From: Gelatiniphilus marinus
GTDB taxonomy: Bacteria > Bacteroidota > Bacteroidia > Flavobacteriales > Flavobacteriaceae
Length of the DNA: 64,000 bases
Assembly (NCBI RefSeq): GCF_042678305.1
Contig: NZ_JBHUDT010000001.1
Strand: one strand, 5' to 3'
Made by a program: the position numbers and the translations under genes. Below, in pieces: positions 7,408 through 15,451 of the stretch. Numbering within the stretch: the first letter of the stretch is position 1; the number at the start of each line of letters is the position of its first letter. The notes under the pieces were generated by a model. That model worked only from the letters and a program-made list of their open reading frames with translations. It was not told the origin of the DNA and ran no database searches.

Positions 7408-9666
7408 TTATAAACTATAAGTAAATCCTAAATTAAAGGTTCTTCCTATATTAAAAATACCATTTGGTTTTAACCGCGATAAATGGTTTATATATTTTTT
7501 ATCGGTTAAATTGTTCCCAGAGAATGTAATGCTCAATTCGTTGTTAAAAACAGAAAAACTACCGCCCAAACCAGCGCTTAAAAGGTTGTAGCCATTGGTT
7601 TTGGTTTCAAAATCACTTAGCTTGTTTTGCTTGAAAGTCGATTTTAATTTAACAAATGCATAGCCTTTTTTTATCCAGTTATCTTCAAACTCAACCCTTA
7701 CAATATTGCTTAGCGATTTTGCAGGAATTAGCGGTAAATAGGTGTTGTCTTTCTGTTTTCCGGTTACGGTTTCAAAGCTCGACTCGAAATGTAACCAGTG
7801 TATGGGATGCGGATGAAAGTGCAGCCCAAATTCGCCACCATAAAGTTTAGCATCGTTTTGTAAATACAGATAAACAGGGGTGTTGTTAATTAGGTTGCCA
7901 TTAGGCGAAAGGAAAATATAATTGTTAATGCTATTAAAAAAACCATTAACGAATATCTCGATATGCTTATTTTTATATTCTAAAGCTAAATCTGTTTGAA
8001 AATTATTCTCGCTTTTTAAATTAATGTTTCCAATTTCGTAGCGGTTGGTACCACCGTGAGATCCATCGGAAGTTAACTCAGATAAATTTGGCGCTCTAAA
8101 CCCCGATGCAAAATTTACCCTGGCAGTAACATTGTTGTTAATGTTTTTTTTAATTCCGAAAGCGCCGTTAAAACTATTAAAGTTTTTGTTTAGTCCAGAA
8201 GCTCCGTTTATGTTGCGGTTGTCAAATCGTGCACCTAGTTGAATATCTATGGTTTCAAAATGAATATGAGACGTTGCCAGCACACCAATATCGTTTGTAG
8301 TTGCATCTGGTATAAGTTGCTCTTCGCCGTAGTTTGTGTTGGTTTGGTTCATGCCCTGCGCGCCAACAATGGTTTCAAATTTTCCTAGTGTTGGCAAATG
8401 GTATTTTACATCGTAATTAAAGGTTTTTAATTTCATTTGTAGGGCAGCTTCTAAAGCCTCGTGCTCATTGTGCTCTTCGTGTTCTTCTTCATGCTCATGA
8501 TCATGGTGTACTTCTTCTTCTTCTTCTTCTTCATGATGATGGTGGTGGTGGTCTTCAAACTCTTTTCTGTCGTTATATGTATAGCCTAGTGTTACATCTA
8601 GTTTCGAATTATCTAAAAACAAGGTCGATTTAGAGCTAAACACATGGTTTGTGATGTTTTGAAATGGAAGCAAAGGTGTTTTGATTAAAGACTGTTCGCC
8701 AATCTCTTCTGGGATTCCTATTTTAGAATTATTCACATTGTATCTAAATACAGTTTTAAACCCTTGGTTTTGATATCCCAGACCTGCTTTAAAATCTTGT
8801 TCTCTGTACCTTGTGTTGGTAACGCGATAGTCTTTGGTTTTGTAATCGGAATGCTCTGTTAAACTTCCTCTAAATAAAAATTTAAAATTATTTACCGAAG
8901 ATTTATAGCCGGCATTGGTACTGTAGCCTCTTGTGTTGCTGTAAAAGGTAGATCCAAAATCTCCAGATGCTGTATTGATATTGGCAAATTTCTCGGGGTT
9001 TAGGTAAAGTACGCCACCTAAAGCATCGCTACCGTAAAGCAACGAAGCAGGGCCTTTAATAACTTCAACCCCTTCAATACCGGTGTCGCTAAGGCCTAAA
9101 CCGTGTTCGTCTCCGTATTGCTGGTTTTCTAGCCGGACACCTTGGGTGTAAACCAAAACACGGTTAGAGCTTAATCCTCTAATTACCGGCTTGCCAATGC
9201 CCAAACCTGTTGTAACACTTTCTACGCCTGCAATGTTGGTAATGCCATCAGCTAGGGTAATAGCGCCTTTGGCCTTTAATTCTGCCATGTTTTTTTGCTC
9301 AACTTTCATAACATTGTCGCGTTGTAATTTATGAAACGGCGTTGAGATAATAATGCTTTCCATCTCTATTGCAGATGGTTTTAATTGAATTGATATCGGG
9401 CTATTTAACGGAGTGGTAATGCTTAATGATTGCGTTTCGTAGCCAATGTTAGAAAACAATATGGTATGTGTTCCCGTTGGTAGGTTGAGTAATGTAAAAT
9501 TACCTTTTTCGTTGGTGTTTGTTCCTTTTTCTAAATGTGGGATATAAACGTTAACATAGGCTAGTTTTCCATTGGTTTCGGCATCGGTTACAACGCCTTC
9601 TATTTTATTTTGTGCATACGCATTTGATAGTACCAAAAGCAGCAGCATATTAAGAAATAATTTCAT
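7408..9666 (-). CDS. TonB-dependent receptor with His/Glu-rich loop, probable metal uptake
   Basis: Outer-membrane receptor (752 residues): signal peptide (about 1-18), an N-terminal carboxypeptidase-regulatory-like domain (EGVVTDAETNGKLAYVNVYI, about 22-100), a plug domain (about 115-230; VIRGLSSNRVLVYTQG, IEVIKGPASLLYGSDALGG) and a 22-strand-type barrel ending in an aromatic-rich final strand. Residues about 371-404 form an external-loop-like tract of His and Glu (six His, then seven Glu, then mixed H/E/D), the kind of loop known in zinc receptors such as ZnuD. With the His-rich small protein just upstream, uptake of Zn, Cu or another transition metal is likely, but the metal is not shown. 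It is the last gene of a three-gene minus-strand operon (10514 to 7408). Confidence 0.9.
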   Translation of the reverse strand: MKLFLNMLLLLVLSNAYAQNKIEGVVTDAETNGKLAYVNVYIPHLEKGTNTNEKGNFTLLNLPTGTHTILFSNIGYETQSLSITTPLNSPISIQLKPSAIEMESIIISTPFHKLQRDNVMKVEQKNMAELKAKGAITLADGITNIAGVESVTTGLGIGKPVIRGLSSNRVLVYTQGVRLENQQYGDEHGLGLSDTGIEGVEVIKGPASLLYGSDALGGVLYLNPEKFANINTASGDFGSTFYSNTRGYSTNAGYKSSVNNFKFLFRGSLTEHSDYKTKDYRVTNTRYREQDFKAGLGYQNQGFKTVFRYNVNNSKIGIPEEIGEQSLIKTPLLPFQNITNHVFSSKSTLFLDNSKLDVTLGYTYNDRKEFEDHHHHHHEEEEEEEVHHDHEHEEEHEEHNEHEALEAALQMKLKTFNYDVKYHLPTLGKFETIVGAQGMNQTNTNYGEEQLIPDATTNDIGVLATSHIHFETIDIQLGARFDNRNINGASGLNKNFNSFNGAFGIKKNINNNVTARVNFASGFRAPNLSELTSDGSHGGTNRYEIGNINLKSENNFQTDLALEYKNKHIEIFVNGFFNSINNYIFLSPNGNLINNTPVYLYLQNDAKLYGGEFGLHFHPHPIHWLHFESSFETVTGKQKDNTYLPLIPAKSLSNIVRVEFEDNWIKKGYAFVKLKSTFKQNKLSDFETKTNGYNLLSAGLGGSFSVFNNELSITFSGNNLTDKKYINHLSRLKPNGIFNIGRTFNLGFTYSL
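8511..8550. repeat. trinucleotide repeats encoding Glu and His runs
   Basis: On the coding (minus) strand these are CAC/CAT codons followed by seven GAA codons. The plus strand shows CTT repeated from 8511 to about 8532, then GAT/GGT-type triplets. Copy-number change would lengthen or shorten the loop without a frameshift. Confidence 0.75.
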
Positions 9667-9687
9667 AAAGTTGTTTTTTAAATAATA

Positions 9688-10020
9688 TTAAATTAAAACA
9701 GGTGGCCCGCGAAGCGCGGTTTGTAAGCGTTGGTACTTGCTTAAAAAGTGGTATTGGGATTTAATTTGAAGCGATTCGTTTTTTTCTTTAAACAACTCCA
9801 GATTAAATAGGGAGTTAGCAAAATTTTTATTGAGCTGAAATTTGTAAAAATCGCAATCTAGATCGATTTTATGTATGTGGGCAGTATCGTAGCCTTTGCA
9901 AACCTCGTGCGTATGGTGGGTAAAAACATGTGAGAATTTTACTGTTATGGGCACCAAAAATACCACAGCTATAAATAGAGTGATAATCTTAAAACCAATA
10001 TGTTCTTTAACGAGTTGCAT
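9688..10020 (-). CDS. small His-rich membrane-anchored protein, operon partner of the TonB receptor
   Basis: A 110-residue protein with one N-terminal hydrophobic helix (about 9-29) followed by an outward-facing segment rich in His and Cys: HVFTHHTHEVC, then HIHKIDLDCDFYKFQL. These look like soft metal ligands. The start ATG overlaps the stop of the upstream gene as TAATG at 10018-10022, so translation is coupled. The TonB receptor follows 21 bases later. Not assigned to a named family. A role in handling the metal taken up by the receptor, or in sensing it, is inference from context and composition. Confidence 0.75.
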   Translation of the reverse strand: MQLVKEHIGFKIITLFIAVVFLVPITVKFSHVFTHHTHEVCKGYDTAHIHKIDLDCDFYKFQLNKNFANSLFNLELFKEKNESLQIKSQYHFLSKYQRLQTALRGPPVLI

Positions 10021-10514
10021 TAATCTAAAAAGCGTTTGAAACCAATTTTACGAAGCATCTTTTTTTCGAAATCCCAAAAAAACTTGAATTGCCCAAAAAG
10101 CCATCCTATAAAAACCAAAAGAATTTGATAAAATACAAACCCAATGATTATGTACAATAACCAATAAGCAAAAGTAGGTAGGTTATCTTTGCTTACTCCC
10201 ATTAATTTTATTAGTGGTCTACTAACAAATAACGATGAAGACCCCGTGGTGGCAAACACCAAAAAGATGCTAATAAGCTCCCATTTGTAAGCTACTTCCC
10301 ATTTTTTTTCTAATTTACCGAAAATGAAAAGGATAAACTTTAAAAGTGCCATAAAGATAACAGCGCTTAACAAGACCAAAAGGATACTATTTACATCTTT
10401 TATAAGCATGTTAGCCAGCTTGTAAGATGAATAGCCCAAGGCTGTTAATCCTAAAAAAGGTAGAAAAAGCTGCCAATTATGCTTTATCTCCCAATGCTCT
10501 TTAAACTTTTTCAC
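10020..10514 (-). CDS. DUF6787-like membrane protein with internal duplication
   Basis: An inner-membrane protein of 164 residues with four or five hydrophobic helices. The second half resembles DUF6787 proteins as I remember them (WELISIFLVFATTGSSS, then a C-terminal FFWDFEKKMLRKI block). The first half repeats the same pattern: W-E-I-x3-W-Q-L ... TALGYSS ... LIK at residues 7-39 against W-E-V-x3-W-E-L ... TTGSSS ... LIK at about 71-103. The gene is therefore probably a duplicated form of a normally single unit. It opens the operon with the His-rich protein and TonB receptor, coupled by TAATG. A -7 box lies 16 bases upstream. Function unknown. Confidence 0.75.
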   Translation of the reverse strand: MKKFKEHWEIKHNWQLFLPFLGLTALGYSSYKLANMLIKDVNSILLVLLSAVIFMALLKFILFIFGKLEKKWEVAYKWELISIFLVFATTGSSSLFVSRPLIKLMGVSKDNLPTFAYWLLYIIIGFVFYQILLVFIGWLFGQFKFFWDFEKKMLRKIGFKRFLD

Positions 10515-10530
10515 TTTAAAATTTTGACTG

Positions 10531-10538
10531 CAAAAATA
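10531..10538 (-). promoter_or_regulatory. -7 box for the DUF6787/His-rich/TonB receptor operon
   Basis: TATTTTTG on the minus strand fits TAnnTTTG and sits 16 bases upstream of the ATG at 10514. A matching -33 TTTG is not evident; that region lies inside the end of the next gene. Confidence 0.45.
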
Positions 10539-10549
10539 GTTAAAGCGTT

Positions 10550-11002
10550 TTAAATTCTGGGTGTAAAAGCTGTTAATTGTTGCTTGTAAGTTAATTGAAA
10601 GTAAATAAAATAATTATACAATTTGTAATTTACCTCGTAGCCATAATCGATTCCGGGTTGGTAATCTATTTGCATTTCGTAAAGGTTTGGGTTAAAGCGC
10701 TGTGGCTGAAGCACTCTTTGGTTCCATTCCACAACATATTGATGGTTTCTGTTTTCTAAAAACTGTTGCGAATAATAGCCTTCTGGTTTTGCTCTACTTG
10801 CCAGCCAATAATTAAACCCAGGTTCTATAATAGTAATTTCGTATTCTAATTTATCGTTAGCAATGGTTACCGTATCATTGTTTGCGGCTGCTAATTCTTT
10901 TTCTGTTATGTTCTTTTGCGAGTTTATGGGCTTAGATGTGTTACAGCCTATAATAAGCCCACAAAATAATAATAAGATAAGACTTGTTTTAATTGTTTTC
11001 AT
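10550..11002 (-). CDS. DUF6146-like lipoprotein
   Basis: A 150-residue protein with a lipoprotein signal (hydrophobic core and lipobox GLIIGC, Cys at about residue 20), so it is probably anchored in the outer membrane. The mature part contains YEITIIEPGFNYWLASRAKPEGYYSQ and a Tyr-rich C-terminus (DYGYEVNYKLYNYFIYFQLTYKQQL), the pattern I associate with the flavobacterial DUF6146 family. It is encoded on the same strand as, and 35 bases upstream of, the DUF6787 gene, but a separate promoter box lies between them, so operon membership is uncertain. Function unknown. Confidence 0.72.
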   Translation of the reverse strand: MKTIKTSLILLLFCGLIIGCNTSKPINSQKNITEKELAAANNDTVTIANDKLEYEITIIEPGFNYWLASRAKPEGYYSQQFLENRNHQYVVEWNQRVLQPQRFNPNLYEMQIDYQPGIDYGYEVNYKLYNYFIYFQLTYKQQLTAFTPRI

Positions 11003-11202
11003 AGCATTTAAATGTATTTTGTTTTTTGTTGTACGGTGGTTTATTGGTTTTTATTTTTCCGAAAGTAAATTTTAGTTTAATTGCTTTAAAGTAGAAATGT
11101 GTAAACTTTTACTTTTGGTGAGGGAACTAAGCGTTTTGATTTGTATGTGAATTTACAAAAATCGTGCCTTTAACAATTGTTTTTGAGCTAGTTTAACAAA
11201 AA

Positions 11203-11230
11203 AAAGCGTCATGTGATTACACGACGCTTT
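11203..11230 (-). terminator. terminator of the DUF937 gene
   Basis: AAAGCGTC (11203-11210) pairs with GACGCTTT (11223-11230), extended through GTG/CAC with a small bulge. Read on the minus strand it is followed by a T-run (11197-11204 is all A on the plus strand). It lies just past the stop at 11255. Confidence 0.75.
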
Positions 11231-11254
11231 GTTGTTTATGTGGTTTTTAAGCAC

Positions 11255-11893
11255 TTATTTGCCTCCAAAAAGCCCACCTAACAATCCGCCAAGTCCGCCT
11301 TTTTTCTTGGCGCTTCCCAAAACCATTCCAGCAACGTCGTCAACCACACTGCCATCGCCGTCTGCATCAAGTATTTTTTCCAAGAAACTTTGTTCTTGTT
11401 TGGCTTCGTTGCCACCAAGTAAACCACCAAGCAATCCGCTTAAATCGTTTGGTGTACTTACATTATTTTGTCTGGATTGTTTGCCTAAAACACCCATTAA
11501 AATAGGTGCAGCCACTTTAAGTATGTTGGCTACGGCACCGGCATCTAATCCAGATTTTTCGCCAATAATTTTTTCAACACCTTGTTTTTTACTTCCTAAA
11601 ACGTGGCTTAGAATTCTATCACCATCGCTTTTAACATCTTCATTAACGCCACCGCTAAACAAATCGCCAAGGTTATCTAAAATGCTTCCATCGTGCTTAT
11701 TCATTAATGCACCCATTAAGCCTTGTGCGCCTTGCGGGGTTGAGGCGTTGCGTTCCATGGCTTTCATTAATACAGGCAAAGCCATTGTTAAGGCACTGCT
11801 TGTTCTGGTTTCATCGGTTCCTGTTGAGCCTGAAACACCACTTATAATGGTTTTTCCTAAGTCGCTGTTTAATAAGTCTAAAATTCCTGACAT
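11255..11893 (-). CDS. DUF937 domain protein
   Basis: A 212-residue Gly/Leu-rich cytoplasmic-looking protein of the DUF937 family (start GILDLLNSDLGKTIISGVSGSTG, repeated helical units). Two helical repeats span about 1-80 and 85-150, followed by glycine-rich LLGGLLGG stretches. Near residue 175 there is an EF-hand-like or dockerin-like acidic loop (DADGDGSVVDD), then a final GLGGLLGGLFGGK tail. No signal peptide. ATG start at 11893; its own terminator follows. It stands alone between an operon and serA. The biochemical role of this family is unknown to me. Confidence 0.85.
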   Translation of the reverse strand: MSGILDLLNSDLGKTIISGVSGSTGTDETRTSSALTMALPVLMKAMERNASTPQGAQGLMGALMNKHDGSILDNLGDLFSGGVNEDVKSDGDRILSHVLGSKKQGVEKIIGEKSGLDAGAVANILKVAAPILMGVLGKQSRQNNVSTPNDLSGLLGGLLGGNEAKQEQSFLEKILDADGDGSVVDDVAGMVLGSAKKKGGLGGLLGGLFGGK

Positions 11894-12041
11894 GATTATA
11901 TTTTTTTTATGGCACCACTTAATTGTTAAAATGGGTACAAGATTAATAAATTGGATGTTGAAGGTACAAAAAAAGTCCCAACTTGTAGTTAGGACTCATT
12001 TGTGGTAACTAAGTCACATTTTATTTATGAATAGTTTTTTG

Positions 12042-12992
12042 TTAACCTAAAATGTTTATTATTTGAGTTGCTAATTCAATGCCTATTCTATCTTGCGCTT
12101 CGTTAGTAGCCGCACCAGTATGTGGCGTTAGTGATAACGAAGGATTCATTAATAATTGAATTTCTGGTTTTGGTTCTTTTTCAAAAACATCTAAAGCTGC
12201 TCTGGCTACTTTGCCGTTTTCAATGGCTTTTATAAGAGCTACTTCGTTTACCACCCCGCCACGGGCTGCATTGGCTATTATAACGCCATCTTTCATCATG
12301 TTAAATTCTGCTTCGTCAATTACGTAGTCATTTTGTGCTGGAACGTGTAGGGTAATAAAATCGGATTGTTTTAGTACATCTTCTTTAGAAATGGTTTCAA
12401 TTTCAAAATTTAAGGATTGTCCGTCAAAAAAATCTAATTGCAAATTGGCTTTTTCTAAAAACGGATCGAAGGCAACTACCTTCATGCCAGCACCAAGTGC
12501 TACCTTTGCGGTAGCTTGACCAATACGCCCAAAGCCTAAAACGCCTAGTGTTTTTCCTTTTAATTCTGTGCCTTTGGCATAGGCTTTTTTTAGGCCTTTG
12601 AAGTTGCTGTCTCCTTCTAATGGCATATCTCTGTTTGAGTTGTGCAAGTAGCGGGCTAATCCGTAAAGGTGGCCAAATACCAATTCTGCAACCGAATGGG
12701 ATGAGGCTGCTGGTGTGTTTATGACAGAAAGTCCTTTTTCGCGAGCATACTCCACATCAATATTATCCATTCCAACGCCACCACGCCCTATAATTTTTAA
12801 GTTTGGGCAAGCGTCAATTAAATCTTTGCGTACTGTTGTTGCGCTTCGTACCAATAAAACATCGATTTCTTTTTCGTTGATGTAATTTATAAGTTGCTCT
12901 TGCGCAACAGTTGTTGTAATGATCTGGTAACCGGCTTTTTCCAGGGCATCTATACCGCTTTGGGAAATGCCGTCGTTTGCTAATACTTTCAT
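12042..12992 (-). CDS. serA: D-3-phosphoglycerate dehydrogenase (short form)
   Basis: Oxidises 3-phosphoglycerate to 3-phosphohydroxypyruvate with NAD, the first step of serine synthesis. The substrate-binding motif RSATTVRKDLI and GRGGVGMDNIDV are seen, then the NAD-binding GFGRIGQATA (about 154-163), the catalytic Arg region NAARGGVVNE, and the catalytic His in TPHTGAATNEAQ. At 316 residues it lacks the C-terminal ACT domain of the long form, so feedback control by serine through ACT is not expected. The next gene upstream in the transcript is serC, which makes the assignment firmer than the 2-hydroxyacid dehydrogenase family alone would allow. A 160-base gap with a repeat element separates the two. 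Confidence 0.92.
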   Translation of the reverse strand: MKVLANDGISQSGIDALEKAGYQIITTTVAQEQLINYINEKEIDVLLVRSATTVRKDLIDACPNLKIIGRGGVGMDNIDVEYAREKGLSVINTPAASSHSVAELVFGHLYGLARYLHNSNRDMPLEGDSNFKGLKKAYAKGTELKGKTLGVLGFGRIGQATAKVALGAGMKVVAFDPFLEKANLQLDFFDGQSLNFEIETISKEDVLKQSDFITLHVPAQNDYVIDEAEFNMMKDGVIIANAARGGVVNEVALIKAIENGKVARAALDVFEKEPKPEIQLLMNPSLSLTPHTGAATNEAQDRIGIELATQIINILG

Positions 12993-12998
12993 TTATCT

Positions 12999-13030
12999 AA
13001 GTTAAAAGTTGAAAGTTGAAAAAGTTATAA
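12999..13030. repeat. short heptamer tandem repeat between serC and serA
   Basis: The stretch reads as near-copies of AAAGTTG (gttaaaagttgaaagttgaa, then aaagtt). It is just upstream of the serA start and may affect the leader of serA. Short and imperfect. Confidence 0.45.
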
Positions 13031-13078
13031 GTTCTGAGAACGAATAATTATTCAACTTTAAATTAAATTTTATTTGTT

Positions 13079-13143
13079 GTCATTGCGAGGAAGTATGACG
13101 TGGCAATCTTTTGATGAGATTCCTTCACTTCGTTCGGAATGAC
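13079..13143. repeat. intergenic repeat, GTCATTGCGAGG type
   Basis: About 65 bases bounded by GTCATT (13079-13084) and AATGAC (13138-13143), containing ATTGCGAGGA..TACGTGGCAATC-like sequence (here with GTATGACGTGGCAATC) and a GGAAT block. A second copy of its left half lies at 57570-57600. It sits between serC and serA in the same transcript direction. Confidence 0.65.
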
Positions 13144-13153
13144 GATTAATTAT

Positions 13154-14218
13154 TTATGCTTTACTTTCTAATTCACTCATTATTTCCACCAAGGCCTTAA
13201 CGCTTTCTATGGGCAGTGCATTGTACATCGAGGCCCTGTAACCGCCAACACTTCTGTGGCCGTTTATACCGCTAATGCCGCCTTCTTTGAGCATGGTTTC
13301 AAAGGTGTCTTTTAGGTTTTCGTTTTCAAGTGTAAATGTGGCATTCATTAAAGAGCGGTCTTCTTTGTTTGCAAACCCTTTAAACAGAGGGTTTAGGTCT
13401 ATCTCAGAATACATTAAACGCGCTTTCTTTTCGTTTTCCTTTTCAATAGCTGCAATACCACCAAGTTTTTTTAGCCATTCTAAAGTTAGCATGGATGTAT
13501 ATACGGCAAAAACCGGTGGTGTATTAAACATACTGCCACTAGCTATATGTTTTTTGTAATCCATCATTGAAGGGATTTTGCGCGACACTTTGCCCAAAAT
13601 ATCTTCTTTTACAACTACTAGAGTTGTTCCTGCTGGACCAAGGTTTTTTTGTGCACCGGCGTATATTAAATCGAATTGGGAAAAATCCAGAGTACGCGAA
13701 AATATATCGCTGCTCATATCGCAAACCATGGGGATATCGCATTTAGGAAACGATTTCATTTGCGTACCGAAAATGGTGTTGTTTGTGGTAAAGTGAAAAT
13801 AATCGTAATCTGAAGGGATATCGTAGCCTTTTGGAATGTAGTTGTAGTTGGCATTTTTTGATGATGCTACTTCGTATATGTCATCATAAATTTTGGCTTC
13901 ATTAATGGCTTTGTTTGCCCAAGTTCCGGAGTTTAAATAACCGGCTCTTTTTTCTAAAAGGTTTAGTGCTACCATTAAAAACTGTGTGCTAGCGCCCCCT
14001 TGTAAAAAAAGTGCTTTATAGCCTTTGCCTTCTAGCCCAAGTAATTCTAGAGCCAGAGCCCTGGCTTTTTCCATAATTTCAACAAAGTCTTTGCTTCTGT
14101 GCGATATTTCTATTAACGATAAGCCACTGTTATTGTAATCTACCACGGCCTGAGATGCTTTTAGTAAAACCTCTGGAGGTAAAATACATGGGCCTGCGCT
14201 AAAGTTGTGTTTTTTCAT
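13154..14218 (-). CDS. serC: phosphoserine aminotransferase
   Basis: PLP enzyme of class V aminotransferase fold, converting 3-phosphohydroxypyruvate and glutamate to phosphoserine. Its 354 residues fit the family. Seen: KHNFSAGPCILP at the N-terminus, SHRSKDF (phosphate binding), the FLQGGAS loop and the PLP lysine K191 in YAGAQKNLGPAG; GGYRASMYNAL at the C-terminus is also conserved. ATG start. The acyl-CoA reductase gene lies 78 bases upstream and serA downstream on the same strand, so the three could be one transcript. Confidence 0.95.
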   Translation of the reverse strand: MKKHNFSAGPCILPPEVLLKASQAVVDYNNSGLSLIEISHRSKDFVEIMEKARALALELLGLEGKGYKALFLQGGASTQFLMVALNLLEKRAGYLNSGTWANKAINEAKIYDDIYEVASSKNANYNYIPKGYDIPSDYDYFHFTTNNTIFGTQMKSFPKCDIPMVCDMSSDIFSRTLDFSQFDLIYAGAQKNLGPAGTTLVVVKEDILGKVSRKIPSMMDYKKHIASGSMFNTPPVFAVYTSMLTLEWLKKLGGIAAIEKENEKKARLMYSEIDLNPLFKGFANKEDRSLMNATFTLENENLKDTFETMLKEGGISGINGHRSVGGYRASMYNALPIESVKALVEIMSELESKA

Positions 14219-14296
14219 TTTGAAGGATTGAAAATTAAAGATGCAAAGGTCTTAATTTATATAGGATTTTTTGTTATAAAAATGATAATTTTTAAG

Positions 14297-15355
14297 CTAT
14301 ATTTCTAATAAAAATGCAATAGTATCTACATTGTCGGCATAATCCCAAAGCTCTGGTTTTTGTGTTTTGCCAAAAGCTATTTCGTGGCTTGTAAAGCCAT
14401 TTGAAACGATACATTGTATTTGGTTGGCATCGGCTTTTATTTTTTGCTTTAATTGATTGGCATCATCGTAATATTCGTAAAACACCGTTGCAATAGGCGA
14501 TGTGTAGCTAGCATCTTCTTTTATCATAAAAAAACCATTTTCTAGCATATCAAATTCGCTCATTAAATATACGGCTTTGTTATAATCGTAATTATTAGCG
14601 TATTTAGCTTTTTCTATAATATGATGCCAGTGGTAAATAGCTTCAAAAAAGGTATCGAAATTATAGTTTTTAGGTACAAAAAGTTTAGATACGTTTCTGC
14701 AGCCCAAACCGTAATATCTAAAAATATCTTCGGCGAGTTGTTGTAAATCTTCTTTGGTTTCTTTGCCGTTTAAAACTGCAACCGAATTTCTGTTATTTCT
14801 AATAATAGATGGTTTTCCTTTAAAATAATACTCGAAATAGCGTGCTGTATTATTGCTTCCTGTGGCAATAACGGCATCAAAATGGGTTAATTTTTCTTCG
14901 GTAAATTCAATTTTATTTTTAAAATCGTTTTCAACATATTCTAAATATTTTGCTAAAAAAGGAAGCAAATGTTTATCGTTTGATGATTGCTTAACCAATA
15001 CCCGATGCCCAGAAATTAACACCGATATAAAATCGTGAAACCCAACCAACGGAATGTTTCCTGCCATAATTATGGCTACCTTTTTTGGGTTAACAGCATC
15101 TAAATTATAGGGTTGTAACCACTTTTTTAAATTTTGAAGCGTTAAAGCATCAACCCAACCTTGTAGTGCAAATGTTATATTTTCTTGAGTAAACCAGCCA
15201 TTGTGCTCTTCGGCTAATTTTATTTGGTGTTTAAACCCATCGAAGAAAATAGCATTGTGTTCTACATTATCCTTTTTTTGGATAACTTTAGTAGAAAATT
15301 GACTTATAAATTCTCCTAATTTTACAAAAGCGTTAATTCTTTGTTGTAAATGCAT
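14297..15355 (-). CDS. LuxC-type acyl-CoA reductase
   Basis: A 352-residue protein of the acyl-CoA reductase (LuxC, aldehyde-dehydrogenase superfamily) type, which reduces fatty acyl-CoA or acyl-ACP to aldehyde with NADPH. Seen: IMAGNIPLVGFHDFISVLISGH near 93-114, IATGSNNTARYFEYYF (about 168-183), RNNRNSVAVL, and the catalytic-Cys block RYYGLGCRNVSKLFVP (Cys near 227). There are no luxE or luxD partners and no luxAB, so bioluminescence is not implied. The pairing with serC downstream and a divergent ferredoxin 96 bases away looks deliberate and is worth noting. The native substrate is unknown. ATG start at 15355. Confidence 0.85.
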   Translation of the reverse strand: MHLQQRINAFVKLGEFISQFSTKVIQKKDNVEHNAIFFDGFKHQIKLAEEHNGWFTQENITFALQGWVDALTLQNLKKWLQPYNLDAVNPKKVAIIMAGNIPLVGFHDFISVLISGHRVLVKQSSNDKHLLPFLAKYLEYVENDFKNKIEFTEEKLTHFDAVIATGSNNTARYFEYYFKGKPSIIRNNRNSVAVLNGKETKEDLQQLAEDIFRYYGLGCRNVSKLFVPKNYNFDTFFEAIYHWHHIIEKAKYANNYDYNKAVYLMSEFDMLENGFFMIKEDASYTSPIATVFYEYYDDANQLKQKIKADANQIQCIVSNGFTSHEIAFGKTQKPELWDYADNVDTIAFLLEI

Positions 15356-15361
15356 TCTATA

Positions 15362-15393
15362 TTTGGTTATGAATGGTTTTGGTTTTATTTTTG
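15362..15393 (+). promoter_or_regulatory. promoter of the ferredoxin gene
   Basis: TTTG (15362-15365), 20-base spacer, TATTTTTG (15386-15393): a full match to the Bacteroidetes TTTG-N19-21-TAnnTTTG pattern. A predicted start near 15400 gives a leader of about 50 bases. The -33 box begins 7 bases from the divergent acyl-CoA reductase start codon. This promoter position also supports the later ATG at 15452 as the ferredoxin start. Confidence 0.75.
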
Positions 15394-15451
15394 CTTTTCT
15401 GCCTATTTCTGGGCAGTTGCAAATTTAAGTAAACTTAAAAGAAAAAACGCT

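Noticed and set aside
11229..12008. 259-codon plus-strand frame opposite the DUF937 gene
   Set aside because: Pro/Ser/Leu-rich translation produced by the antisense of Gly/Leu-rich codons; it also runs through the terminator and past the true gene's start.
12042..12992. D-lactate dehydrogenase or generic 2-hydroxyacid dehydrogenase in place of SerA
   Set aside because: The linkage to serC and the RSATTVRKDLI and GRGGVGMDNID blocks favour phosphoglycerate dehydrogenase.
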